In this document: positions 22,280-33,869 of the stretch, one piece after another | How positions within the stretch are numbered: the first letter of the stretch is position 1 | How the letters are laid out: every line of letters starts with the position of its first letter | DNA from: Sclerodactyla briareus | Taxonomy: Eukaryota; Echinodermata; Holothuroidea; Dendrochirotida; Sclerodactylidae | Direction of reading: 5' to 3' | Assembly: GCA_026419785.1 (NCBI GenBank) | Contig: JAODTK010005915.1 | Span: 155,001 to 219,000, forward strand | DNA length: 64,000 nucleotides | Position numbers and translations under genes: made by a program | The notes under the pieces: model-generated | What the model was told of the DNA's origin: nothing | The model's database searches: none | Seen by the model: the letters and a program-made list of their open reading frames with translations, nothing else

Positions 22280-23465
22280 TATGTTGGTGAACTCAAAATC
22301 TTTTATGGGAGGAGGATGACAAGAAGGAAGTGTGTGAGGAGACTGGCGGGAAAGTTAGTTGTAAGAAGAGGGATTTGTCTATGGAATAAAATGTAGAGCC
22401 TGTAATGGTAAAGAGGGAAAATGCATGAGGGGACAGTGAGCAGTTCTGCAAGAGAAATATACACAACATGAAGAGAAGCTCATGCAAGGAAGGAATGCGG
22501 TATTGGGCAAAAACATGAAAGAAACACGGAGAGATATAACGACAGATGTAGGATCATAGGATTTTTTCCTCCAGATGCAACCCTACGCCAAATCGCGAAG
22601 CTGGGTCAATGACGGAATTAATCCTGATTTGGAAACATAGAGAAGAGTACGGAACCAATATACAAGACCACGAACTCTTAATTGACGTAATTCCGTCCCC
22701 TTTTGGGGGGCTCATCCGCGTGTGTAATTTAAAATTGGGCCTGTCTATGCTCTCCTACCTTTGTCTGTATTGTTAGCTTTGGGCCTTTTGTTAGTAGTGG
22801 AATGTGTAAATCCCTTTCAGCTTGATGCTCCACGGTCGGTTGGTTGACTACTATTTGGTGTTATTAGCAAACGTTGTTATACCATGCTAGGCTTTAAGAA
22901 TAAGGCATAGACCAGCCATAAATTGTATATGCGGCATTGTAATATGCGCCTAAAACTCACAAATTAACAAGTCAATCGTAAACGTCTTGGTAGCTGACGA
23001 ACGAATACTGGTGCTATAAATAGGACGAGGATTTACTAAATTGGTTCCCAACTGATTACAGCACCAGACAAGCTCAGAGTGAATATGTCATTTGATCTTT
23101 GTATGACCTGGAGCAATTTGGGTACTGGTCAGTAACTAGGGTAAAGGTTTTATTTCAAACCAGAAGGCGCATAATTGACCTGTGATCTGTAATCTGACCA
23201 GTGACTTATGGTGAATATGGAACCTTGGACATTTCCCCCATTTTCTGATTAGTTAAAATGTTTACATCAGTTAATGATTTTACCCGGCGACCACTGGCCT
23301 ACTTATTGCGTTACCAGCACACTCACCCAAATAGCAATTTACCGGACTCATTCCAATACACCCTCTTGGCCTGCAACAGTTAACAATGGAAACACACAAG
23401 TTGTAATTGCCTGCCTCAATTGCCTAGTGTGCCGACTTGTACCGCAGCCAAAAAACGAGAAAGGA
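22280..23465. other. No gene recognised
   Basis: Purine-rich sequence at 22280-22550 may be the decayed tail of the RT element just upstream. The remainder shows no motif on either strand. Confidence 0.35.
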
Positions 23466-23469
23466 TGAC

Positions 23470-23950
23470 CCAGCACCCCCTTGTGTCCACAGGGCTACCG
23501 GGCAGAAGCTAATTATGAGAAAGTGGATGACAGATTCCCCCTTCTGTCTGCATAGCTTTTGTGAAGGTTGGGCACAAATGTAAAGAAAATTATCTGACAG
23601 AGCGCCTATGAAAATGACTGGGGATGACTAATTGGGTTAATTAATGAGATTTAATTGACATCTAATCACAGTATGCAAAAAAACTTAAACCTCGCCTGCC
23701 AGGGACGAGCTGCACCCTCCCTCAAGTTTAAACCCTGATCGCATGCAAGGTGTGATGACCAGTATCCCCCTCTTCCCCGAGCTTTTTGTGAAGGTTGGGC
23801 ATAAATGTAAAGAAAATTATCTGACAGAGCCTATGAAAATGACTGTGGAAGACTAATTGGGTTAATTAATGAGATTTAATTGACATCTAATCACAGTATG
23901 CAAAAAAACGAGCTGTACCCTCCCGTTTCATCCTGATCGCATTGTACGGG
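23470..23950. repeat. Tandem duplication, period about 227 bp
   Basis: Positions 23554-23684 and 23780-23909 are nearly identical (starting AGCTTTTGTGAAGGTTGGGC, ending CAGTATGCAAAAAAAC). They differ by a few single-base changes and small indels. GAGCTG-ACCCTCCC and CCTGATCGCAT recur after each copy, so the duplicated unit is larger than the conserved core. Confidence 0.85.
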
Positions 23951-24663
23951 TTGTAGGAATCATGAGTGAATGTGACGAACAGATCGGCCAATCGAAAGAA
24001 CGAACGGGGAAACGAACGAGACATGATGACTTGTAGACTGGTTTACGTCTCTGCAGATGAAAATCTAAGACGTAAAATGGGCATCAAGTGATTGGATAAC
24101 ATCCGACCACGAGGTATCAGCTTTACCAGCATGTATATGCTAGTCTAACGCAATGTCTCTTTGATTCTCTAAAGACTTGCTAACAGCTTGCATTAGGCAA
24201 GAAAGTAGGTCTTTATCAGCTCCGCTTTTGGGATGTGGAAGTCATTGTCAGGAATATTGATGGCTGGGAAGAATCGGCCTCTAAATTATAGGACAGGCTA
24301 GTAGTCCTTGGATCTATTAGCCATATTTCGTTTGGTATCGGATATCTCGTCGCGTAGGCTGTTTTGTGGAGATAGGATATCGATTAAAGTGGATCTGAAA
24401 TATCTTCATCTCTAGTACTTGAATTTTTACCTAAAAAATAGGGATAATGATAACACTCGTTGTTGTTGTTTTTCAGCCTAATCAAAGCTTGGCGATATTG
24501 AGAACAGTCCCACTTCGTTTGCGAGGCGAGCAATCTCTGTCAGTCTGTTATCAGACGATAATCCCGTTTCACGTAATAGGGAGTCTTTCTGGTTTGTAAA
24601 TTTCAGTGACCCAATTATGAGGAATCAAAAGTAATTGATTCGGAGGAACTGATAGATACGTAG

Positions 24664-24948
24664 CGACCGCAACGTCTCTATGTCTACAATAACAATGACT
24701 GCTCCAATGAGGCAGAGTACGACGGATATGTAAGTGAGGATAACGAATTTGACATTGAAAAGGCAGACATGAGAACAAATGAAAGCAGCGATGAGTTCAA
24801 TTTTGTTTCCGAAGTACAACTTCCGTCTGCCAATACTTTTGGCTGTGCTGAAAATCATTCATCTTTGCTGATATACAATTGTTTTTGCGGGGAGTATATC
24901 ATGGGACGAATCAGCGAATCTTTGAACGCTTTCTCGTGTGAACGATGA
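24664..24948 (+). CDS. Acidic ORF, possible exon or transposase N-terminus
   Basis: A plus-strand frame stays open for about 95 codons without an ATG near its start. The composition is strongly acidic and Ser/Asn-rich: NDCSNEAEYDGYVSEDNEFD, then EKADMRTNESSDEFNF, then a less acidic end FCGEYIMGRISESLNAFSCE before TGA. Such D/E/S-rich stretches occur at the N-terminus of piggyBac-like transposases and in nuclear host proteins. No diagnostic motif was found, so neither is claimed. Confidence 0.3.
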   Translation, partial: RPQRLYVYNNNDCSNEAEYDGYVSEDNEFDIEKADMRTNESSDEFNFVSEVQLPSANTFGCAENHSSLLIYNCFCGEYIMGRISESLNAFSCER

Positions 24949-24949
24949 G

Positions 24950-26680
24950 AAAACAATAATTCTTTCACTGTCGATGTTCAACATCGATGGAGGCAACAGT
25001 GAGTTATTCCGCAAACTTTTAGGAAAGTTTGGTTTGCGCTGGTGATCGGAAGGCTACACGCGACGCGTGGAACCCTGTCCAAAAAGAGCGACAGTGAGAC
25101 CCCGAACCAATTAATTATTTACCGGGTATATGATAAAATCTGAAATGCCATACCGTTGTCTTAGAGCTCCTCCGTCTGGATTTTTACGGCCATCCGCAGT
25201 GACCAGTTAAAAATATTATTACTATGATTATTTACCGCGACTGAACAGAAGGCAGTTTTGGGCGTAAGAATAGCGATTGTGTTCCTCTGGGTGTTATGAT
25301 AATTTATATGTGAAAAACAGATATGAAGCTAGTGAGAAAGAAAGGGCCATTGGCTGACAGAATTTCTTTAAATTCCCTGTGTTGATGCACATTTTAAATC
25401 CTAGCAATCCATGTATCAGTCAATAATAAAATAATTATAAGTTCGCGGAAACAAGCAAGAAAGCTACTGGTTTAAGTTTAGGTGAATCTGTGATATGATC
25501 GGAGGAGTCATCCAATACGTCATCTGTAGAAAACTTCAAAGTGTGTTTCACGCCTTAGCTTCCTGTAGCATTTCATACACTATGGGATTTGTCACAGTGC
25601 ACAATCAATGTCTTCTACGACGCATCACTCACAGTCAAGCAAGTACTCAGTTTATGTCGATTAATCAGTGAATGAACTACAATAATGAAATATTGAAAAT
25701 ATATTATAATCGAATATAATGTATTGATTGTCGATTGAATTTATTGGTGTTCACTTGTATATTGATTACGATTACAGATATATACAAATATAGGCCTACG
25801 AATATCCATCATCTATTACGAACTCCATCCGCACTAATTGGAGGTCTGAATCAATACGAGTAGTAGTTTCACATTGTGAAGTACCTGTTGATATGGGTCA
25901 AGAGTGGCGTCATAGCACTCGACTTCTCGGTTGATAGAGACATTCTACTGGCATCATGGACACATATTCTTCCTGCACGATTTTAATTGACTGACAAGTG
26001 AGTTCTTTTTTATTCCCATGACTACCGCAGTAAGTGCCTAATGAACTGCCATCTCACAATATCTTAAGTATACCTCGGGGAGATTCCTGCAAGTGGCAGA
26101 TCGGTAGCTATCCTTTAGGAAGAGGGATCGAGCGTATATATGGAAATATCGGGGGAACCACATCTCAAGCCTTTTCTGGATGGAATTATGTTTTCATGTT
26201 TTTACTCATGCAGTATTGAGTCGAAAACTTGCATGAAGTCACAATTCATATTAAACCAATTCACATCACGGTTCTTAAATGAATCATTGTACAGAGTCTG
26301 TGGGAGCGGTGCGACCGTGGTGTACACACTCTTTCAGTAAATGACCAGTAGTATAAATATCTGAAATGTTGTTTCTACCCTGCGGAACCAAAACGATTCT
26401 GTCGAAAATATTTTCTTAACGGGTGAAGTTCAAATTAGTTTTCAGAGTTGGTAACGCTTGCTTCCAATTTGAAGTGGTAGCCATAAATTCTGAACGTATG
26501 ATGCCAGGGAACATCAAACATAGGGAGAGTGGACGCAATAACAGTTAAAAAGGAAGGTACTGATTTTCGATAAGGTGTTCACGTATACGTCCAGGGATTT
26601 CCTTCAACAGAGGTAATTCATGGTCTCTAATCAAAGTGTTAGTATGGAACGGTTTTGTGACTTTCTGGTTCTATACGAAA
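24950..26680. other. No gene recognised
   Basis: Only short chance ORFs are present; the longest two (26034-26219 and 26140-26340) overlap in different frames without recognisable content. Confidence 0.4.
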
Positions 26681-26683
26681 AAT

Positions 26684-26912
26684 AGTTTTTTTTTTGTTTT
26701 TTTACATACGTGGTAGCCTACCTGCGGTTTAACGTCCGGATGAAGGGATCAGTGTGCGAACACTGTGGGCGCCTAACTGAGCTCCGGGCTCCCGGGCCGT
26801 CGATTTGATTTTCCTGTGTGGAAAATCAACTAACCCGCCTAGTCTAAGATACGAACCCACAAATATTTAGTTCCAAGTAATTCACCAGACCACTGCACCA
26901 CGCTGGCTCGAG
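26684..26912 (-). mobile_element. tRNA-derived SINE
   Basis: On the minus strand the head reads AGCCAGCGTGGTGCAGTGGT (A-box region, 26889-26908), and about 30 bases later GTGGGTTCGTATCTTAG (B box close to GGTTCGAATCC, 26844-26860). A non-tRNA body follows with a CCGGACGTTAAACCG phrase (26725-26739), and then an A-rich tail (T run on the plus strand, 26684-26704). Box spacing, orientation and tail position are all as expected for an RNA polymerase III SINE. The family was not identified. Confidence 0.7.
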
Positions 26913-27020
26913 AACAAAAATTAGCCGAGCTGTTTGCATAGAAGCAATTATCGCTTCAACATCCATTTAAACTTTTCGCCTAAGAGTAATTCACCTAGTT
27001 ACCCTGGAAATTTACGCAAA

Positions 27021-27172
27021 ATATGAAAAATACTTCATTTACATGTCGCAATATATGCATTCAAAATAACGGGTAGTATTTGAAGCCATTTCAAAATATT
27101 GAAAAAATACTTAATTTACATGTCGCAATATATGCATTCAAAATAACGGGTAGTATTTGAAGCCATTCCAAA
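27021..27172. repeat. Perfect-register tandem duplication, 76-bp unit, 2 copies
   Basis: Units 27021-27095 and 27096-27172 are nearly identical (each contains ACATGTCGCAATATATGCAT and ATAACGGGTAGTATTTGAAG). Only about four differences suggest a recent duplication. Confidence 0.9.
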
Positions 27173-27179
27173 ATCAAGG

Positions 27180-29180
27180 CGTAAGCAGGGAAATGGAAAA
27201 AAAACTTTTATAAGAGGAAAATCTCGGTCGATCAAATTGTTTGAGCAATGTTTGAATCATCATATCAGTGCCGTCACATCTGTATCATTTTATGCTTCGT
27301 CTTTATATATATCTTTCCTTCCAAACTGACCAACAAGCCTCTATTAGGGGTTTTCAACCAATGAATTGGCAATATAAGTTGAACCATTCATACTACGGTA
27401 TGATAAGAATCAACAACAACGTGCTATAATTTTAGATCTACATTAGTCCATCCCCATGTGACTCAAGTCATCACATGATGTATATATAGCCAGTCTCGAA
27501 TTTTGTTGCCCTCAAAACACACCCCAGTGTAAGCCCAGCCCCGCATCATAATACTTTAGATTAAAGGATTACGGGAGCAAGTCGGATCAGTTCAAACCTA
27601 TTCAAAAAAAATATCCTCAGTATATTGAAAGTCAATAAGATACCGAAATGTGTCATTTTGGTTAGGAGATAATTGATGGACGTTCCCCTCCAAAAAAGTT
27701 TATACACATCTTCAAATACCGTGCGTAGATTATTGCAATTAATTTAAGACTTTCGAGTGATGTCGAATGAAAGCCTGTGGCGAAAACATTGGACAACCTG
27801 CAGCTATGATTATATGAAACAACAGTGTGGAGCAAGGACTAATAAAATGATAGTGATGAAATGAAAGAATCAGTATGTAACAATACTAAATAACCGGTAG
27901 ATGTCAGCGTCCGTTGTTAGAGCATACACGTGTCGGAAGAATATACATACTATATATATATACTATCTATAAGCAGTCGTACTGCCAGACTGCACGCGCG
28001 AGAGGTTACAATAATATTATGCCGTGACCTAAGGCAATGTGTTATCAGAGTATCGGAACAAGACGAACCGGCGATATGCTACAAAATAGTCTACCAGTAC
28101 GTTAATGATTTGATAAACGAACGAAAACTATTAATCGTGTATTGCTGGCTAGTATCCTTGCCAAAATGTCTCGATCAGCATCCATTTTGAGAACTTCTCA
28201 AAATTAGCCAATATATAATACATTCCAGGCCAATATCGAGATTATTCGAATTTGTATTCCCCTTGTCCCGCACCACTGTCTACATCCAACTGATTGGCCG
28301 TAAGGAATGGGGTAAGAGGGGAGAGTGGGGGAACCTGGACACAACTCATGCTCAATTTTTTCGCAGTTCAATGACCGTCCCTGATGACTACTGTTATTTT
28401 GTTGTATGTTGCAGGCTAGCTACGAGAGATCTCCTGGTGACAGATACTCTCAAGAGGGCAGCATCGTCTGTGGTGAACACTTATGACAACAGTCATGAGA
28501 TCGAGCAACAGCTCTATCGTCAGTCAATAAAAATCGTACATTAGAGAATATTTGTAGATGAGCTCAGTGATTTCAGTAACTTTGTTTCTTATAACGCCGC
28601 TCGTGACCTTCATGATGAGTTGATTTTCCTCAGTCAGGCCGTAGAGGTGGGGATCGCAATGCAGAAAGGATGAGCAACAGAGAACCCCAGTCAATTTGTC
28701 TGTTTTCATTGAGTTATCTATACTATTAATTCGTCAAAATGCAAATAGCTTACCTGGTTTATTCTGAGGTGGGCGGTTTGGTTTGCTGTCTGGGACATCT
28801 TCTCGCCTAATGACAATGCCCATTCACCAATTAGATCTACACATGTTTTCCATAGAATCGAAAGGAATGATATTATTCAAGCTATAAACAGAAACTAACA
28901 TTTCCGAGTCGGAAAGCTCCGATGAATTCGAGTCCTGTTCAGAATACCCCGTCTTTTCCGTCTTTACTGAGTCTCTCTCAGTGCGTTGAACAGACTTGTC
29001 TATGTTAGAATTGTCTCAGTTACCTAAGTTTATACGTGAGCCCTCTACGAATGACTTAAAGTTGAATGTCATCATGTGAGAACCCTATTGAGAAGGCCCC
29101 GGAGGGACAAACTATTGAGTGGCACATTGAAACAGTGTGGCGGTAGCGATCAGCAACTTTTTTTTATATCTATCCTAGTA
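27180..29180. other. Mostly unrecognised; one exon-like ORF
   Basis: A stop-free plus-strand stretch at 27960-28187 (SRTARLHAREVTIILCRDLR…) reads plausibly as protein but has no recognised domain or clear splice sites. The exon candidate at 28413-28544 is listed separately. Confidence 0.35.
28413..28544 (+). CDS. Possible terminal exon, unknown gene
   Basis: A pyrimidine-rich tract ending TGTATGTTGCAG (about 28400-28411) is a good splice acceptor. The following frame (LATRDLLVTDTLKRAASSVV…YRQSIKIVH) runs 43 codons to TAG. AATAAA overlaps the last codons (28528). No family was recognised and upstream exons were not identified, so this is a weak candidate. Confidence 0.25.
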   Translation, partial: RLATRDLLVTDTLKRAASSVVNTYDNSHEIEQQLYRQSIKIVH

Positions 29181-29189
29181 CGTGTTTGG

Positions 29190-30160
29190 TATACTGCGCC
29201 TTCTATCTTTTTTCTAGCACCGTATATTGACGATCGGAGATTCGTGCATTCCAGAGTTGAAAGATGCAGACGATACCAAGTTGTATCGGGATCTTGATAT
29301 ATTCTCCAAATGGTCTCTCGATTGGCAAATGTTTTCAATGCCGATAAGTGTCAAGTTTATGCAATGTTGGTAATCCCACAATGATACGCGTCTTCAAGTT
29401 AAATAGGCAAATTATTCATCAGGTGAATTCAGTGAAAGGATCGCGGTGTTCATTTTTATTCTTCTTTGAAACCTTCTAAGCAGTTGCTGAAGCTGCGAGG
29501 AAAGGTAACTGGATTCTTCTTGTCTTGATTCGACGTCAATTCAGTTTCCTTGATAAGATATTGTTGTCAGGTTCTAAAAAAAAAAAAAAAAAATAGCATC
29601 TGTGGACCTCACCTTGAGTATTCTGCCCAAAATTAAGTATGGGATCCATATTTCTCGAAAGACAAGCAGGTAATTGAAAACGTTCAGCGGAGGGGCCCTA
29701 GATAATTCATCCGTAGAGATTTACCTTACGAGAAGATTAATGCGTCTCGTCTAACTTCGATGGAACTGAGAAGAATTCGTGGTGATTTGATTCGGGTTTT
29801 AAAAAAATTAGGTGTCGAAGGCCCTTTCCTTCCCTATATTCTTGAGTTTTTCAAAGTACCACCATCCATCAGGGTCATTTGACTCAAGCTTCGTTGTAAA
29901 CGCTGTAGAATTGGACATTCGGCATATTTCTTTCTTCTCCCAGAGAGTTTATTGAATGAGTGGAAAGCTTTCCTGAGATGTTGTTCTGTCTAAGAGTGTG
30001 AATGCATTCAAGAACAGATCTTGATTTATTTTCAAGGATTGTGGGCGAACTTTTCAGGCATCTGGGTTGTTCTTCTGCTTTGGGATGTTGTGGCTTCGGG
30101 TCGTCTCATGATGATTTTGTCCTTCCTGACCCTGTTTTTCACTAAACTAAACTAAATAAC
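29190..30160 (+). pseudogene. LINE family A, RT 3' half (copy 2)
   Basis: Starts near the block upstream of the catalytic box (LAPYIDD, about 29215-29236), then ADDTKLYRDLDIFS (29261-29300) and WSLDWQM (29311-29330). The thumb region follows, and after it the C-terminal blocks PYFSKDKQVIENVQRR (29647-29690), DLPYEKI (29720-29740) and KRCRIGHSAYFFLLPES (29900-29950). It closes with the 3' end CACTAAACTAAACTAAA (30148-30164). It aligns block by block with 42870-44440. Many frameshifts and an internal A run (29577-29593) are present. It is a 5'-truncated insertion. Confidence 0.8.
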
Positions 30161-30182
30161 AGTCCGGGTCCTTATCCTCAAT

Positions 30183-30275
30183 CATTATTATTATTATTAA
30201 TTATTATTATTATTATTATGATTATTATTATTATTATTAATTATTATTATTATTATTACTATTCTAATAATATTG
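30183..30275. repeat. (ATT)n microsatellite
   Basis: About 90 bases of ATT/TTA repeats 20 bases beyond the end of LINE family A copy 2. Confidence 0.9.
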
Positions 30276-30499
30276 CCTCGCAGACAGAACCATATTTTCG
30301 CGCGTGGAGCTCCAAATTTCGAGGTTATTGCTTCCCACCTATTTACCTACCATATTACATGTCTCACTACATAGTCGGTCGGAGTCGCTAATTGCGAAGC
30401 GTCTGACGGTGAGTGTATCATATTCCACATAATTACTTATCCTCCACTTGGCTCCGTGACGTGCACTGGGAACTAAAACCCCGGAAAGTCAACGAAGGA

Positions 30500-30950
30500 A
30501 ATTATAATAATCATAATAATAAATAAACATTTCTAAAGCGCTGCTACTCCGAGAACGTAGAGCTGAACACAAGAGAGCGCTAACACCCAGAATAAAAGTA
30601 AGTCTTGAGCTTACACTTTTAAATGTAGCCAAGGGAACTGACTTCCCCCAACATCACGGGGCAACCTATTCCACCCGCGGGGAGAAATACATGAGGAAAC
30701 CCCTACCCATACATCATCAGATTTAAGGGTTCCACGTATGCTTTGCTCTGTGAGACGGAGGAGGGTTTCGGAAGCAAACGTAAGATGTATGTCATTAGGA
30801 CAGCATAGTGTGTCATATACCGTCCAATAATTAATTTGGAGTACGGTCCAAGCTCTCTTCTATCGTTGTCGCCTATCACAATAAAGGTAGTGTGATGGGC
30901 GTCAATCTGGCCAAATGAAAAATATTCGCTGGCCATTCTAAAAGTTCACT
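30500..30950 (-). mobile_element. ATT-tailed retroelement 3' end, minus strand
   Basis: On the minus strand the sequence runs through a 77-codon open frame (30703-30936) into a structured 3' end (CGGAGTAGCAGCGCTTTAGA, about 30535-30554) and then TTATTTATTATTATG. The AGCGCTTTA plus ATT-repeat arrangement is like that of LINE family B, although the body differs. Its family was not recognised; it may be non-autonomous. Confidence 0.45.
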
Positions 30951-30964
30951 GGAACTTGCGTTGA

Positions 30965-31120
30965 ATAATCACTAAGCGTTCACGCTGCAGACGACCTGTG
31001 GATGGCGTGGTGTTCGAATTCCAAGATGGGTAAAATTTGAAAGTAAAAATCATTGTGAATAGTGTGCTTGTCGAAATTTTTAGGACTACAGGGTTTTAGG
31101 ATAAGTCAAGAGACCGGGTG
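30965..31120 (+). mobile_element. Possible tRNA-derived SINE
   Basis: TAAGCGTTCACGCTGCAGAC (30974-30993) looks like the D-arm to anticodon-arm part of a tRNA. GGTGTTCGAATTCC (31009-31022) is a close B-box match. The A box is poorly preserved and the 3' tail was not located. Confidence 0.4.
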
Positions 31121-31129
31121 CTGATGCGG

Positions 31130-33430
31130 TTAATAGGATGTCAGATATCAATGGGTGGACTATCCCAGGAATCTTCATATATGCTGAAATATTAGTTTCA
31201 CTGTTACGCATAACACCCACAATTAATTTAAATTCTTCAGGGATGTTTGACAAATCATGACATTTTTTTACTTCAAAGTTATATTAGGTAGATCATAGAG
31301 GCACTGTGAAGAATCGGTTTTACGAAGCCGCTTTCTCACTGTATCATAGCGGGAATGATTCAGTGTGAAATTCTAAACACCTTCCACCATCCCACATTTC
31401 GTCATTCAAGCATGAGAACAGGAACAGAAAGCTCTAGGATCAGTAGTTGTTGTTGTTTTGTTTTTGTTTGTTTTCATTTGCTGAAAAAAAATTATCGTCC
31501 CAGGTACGTTGTCAGAAAAAATTTGCAGGCCACCTAACCTCAGTTTCAACTATATTCCACGCAAATGAAACAACGGCTAATACAAGATATCGTGTACGAA
31601 GGCATTTTATCGCAGGCAGTGGTGCAGTAATTGGCCTCTCCCTTAACTGTTTTCATCTATTTGTCATATCTTCTTGATTAATAGCAAAACAATTTCTGAA
31701 TACGTGCAATAAAATATTAGCATTAGCACTAAAAAATAGCTATGCTTTATATTGATACTGTGTAATCATTATTCTGGTAATGAAGGACGGACGCGTATTA
31801 TGCCAACGTCTTTCTCTCGCCCAGCAACCATACCTGTGCGGAATGACCCGTGGAGGATGAATTAAATATGATTAATTTGGTAGTGATTTTAAAACTACTT
31901 TTGCGAAGATAGGAAGAAGTAACATAAGTAAATTTAAGTTATTTAGGAGTCAGGCAGTAGATCCACAAATAATTCGATGAAGTTTATGGGAGACCAAATG
32001 ATTCCATCACCTGATAAAGTCAAAGCGTTTGCAGAAGATACAATCAGTCCAATTTCTTATATATTGGCCAGAAAAAGTTTACATTTTTTTTACTTTTGTC
32101 AAAGCTTGAGGGTCAGAATTGATCGGGAATATTATGTGTATTCGCCGGAACCAGCATCACTTTGGACCACGGCTCACAGTTGTTTACTATTGTCATCTGG
32201 ACATCCCATAAAATGTCTCTATTCCACCCGAATTGAAATTCGCAATTGAGTTCGCATTTTCTCATCTTTTTAGGTTGCTCCACAAACAATTGGAGTGTTT
32301 TTCTTCTTTTTTTACATTGCCTGTCATCAGACGATGACGAAAGGGGTAAAGCCTAAACCATATTCAAAATTGAAAGATTGGAAGATTATATATGGCACAC
32401 ATGTGTCGAAGTTTGTTAAGCGTTGTCGACCTACCTACCAAACCAACCTACTGACTCACCATATTGACAGGAGCAACCGCATCACTCCATGACGTATCAG
32501 TTTTCCGTGTCGTGATGCATCCTCTCCTGTCGATAGGACTTTCCGGGTTCTTTAGTTCCATGATCCGTTTGATCAGACAGGGTTCAGAGGGAGATTAATG
32601 ACGTGGAATATGATACACGACCGAAGCTTTCTCGCCGAAACCGTCACAATTATCGATTCGACCTGCTGTGGTGTTCATTGGAAGGTAAATAGGTGGGGAG
32701 CAATGACCTATGATAATATAGCGCCCTCAGCGGGAGAGGTTGATTTTGTCTAAGGAGAAAAAGTAATGATAACAATATTAATTACCAGATGCCAAATGTC
32801 ATATTACCGCGTTTAGTATCGTATAAGTACAATCTACTCTAATGCACCCGCCAACTAAACAGATGATACACACAAGACAAATAGTAAACACTGTGCTATC
32901 ACTCAAGGTGTTATATATTCTTCATAAATCAAAGGTACATGAAAGATAGTGGTTCGGAGCATGAAGCCAGCCTATTAGGGTTGAAAGCTCTCTTTAGGAC
33001 CAATCAGTTTGATGAAAATAGTCGGTGCGAGATGTGTATTTGTCCAGTTTCTCGAAATGCACATAACGAGATGGAGTTTGCAAGGGGATTGTTGTCTAGT
33101 ATACTGCGTATACGGGAACAATTGTTAGTCATCCCCCCCAAGTTACTCAACCATTCTGAAGTATGCATATGGAGCCTAAACATATATACAACAGGACTGA
33201 CAATCCAACAGCTCGGCAACTTCTAAAAATTACGTACACAAGTGCCTCACAACTTCCGGAAGCACGACAGCTTTGCCTGTTTGCCTACAGGATTAGGGAT
33301 TATTAAAACCAGACTCTCAAAAAAGTAATAGTTGTGACATGACGAATAATTAATGATTAATAAGATAACAATAATAATATCACGTACTTTTTTCTTTTTT
33401 GTCGGAAACTGTTGCTTTTTTTTTGAGGAG
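31130..33430. other. No gene recognised
   Basis: ORFs at 31447-31677, 31977-32249 and 32939-33226 are open but show no convincing domain; the one at 31977 is discussed among the rejected calls. Also present are A/T-rich spacer and short T runs. Confidence 0.4.
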
Positions 33431-33529
33431 GGGGGGGGGGCACTGGGAGCAGTATACAACAACGTAGATGGGCACCTGGAAGAGATTCCTGGACAACACG
33501 GAGTACGCCCCAACAAAGACATCAGCGGG

Positions 33530-33860
33530 CGGAAGAAGGTAGAGTGGCACCAGGACACAACCAAAATATTCGGGTTCGAATTCCAGCGGTGACAGCCGAT
33601 TTCCCTAGGTGGCTGGCACTTTCAGTTGCGATGGGCGAGGTCTTGGTCGTCATTCATGGGTTCCCGCGGATACAGTGGATTTTCGGGTACTGGGATTTGT
33701 TGCTCGACCTCCCATGCGAGTCCGGTAGGACTTCGAGGTCTGAGGGGACAGACATTACAAGTACCAACCAAGGAGAACGGTGTGGAACAACACAAGATAA
33801 TAATACTAATAAAATACTTCATAACGGAATAATATTAATAACAAAAGGATGTGGATGTGG
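33530..33860 (+). mobile_element. Probable tRNA-derived SINE
   Basis: GGTAGAGTGGCACCAG (33538-33553) is in the place of an A box. CGGGTTCGAATTCC (33571-33584) is an almost perfect B box about 30 bases later, followed by AGCGGTGACAGCCG. The body is G/C-richer than the flanks. It ends in an A/T-rich stretch with ATA/ATAAT repeats (33797-33850), which may be the tail. The ORFs drawn across it are chance. Confidence 0.5.
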
Positions 33861-33869
33861 AAAGGATGT

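Noticed and set aside
24625..24858. Minus-strand ORF with a hydrophobic, membrane-like segment
   Set aside because: It is opposite the acidic plus-strand frame; complements of Asp/Glu/Asn-rich codons give Val/Ile/Leu/Phe-rich translations, which explains the apparent membrane segment.
31977..32045. Possible Ty3/Gypsy RT fragment (KFMGDQMIPSPDKVKAFAED resembles the FMG…PDPDKVKAI block)
   Set aside because: Only about 20 residues resemble the family; no catalytic box, RNase H, integrase or LTR could be found nearby, so it is suggestive but unsupported.
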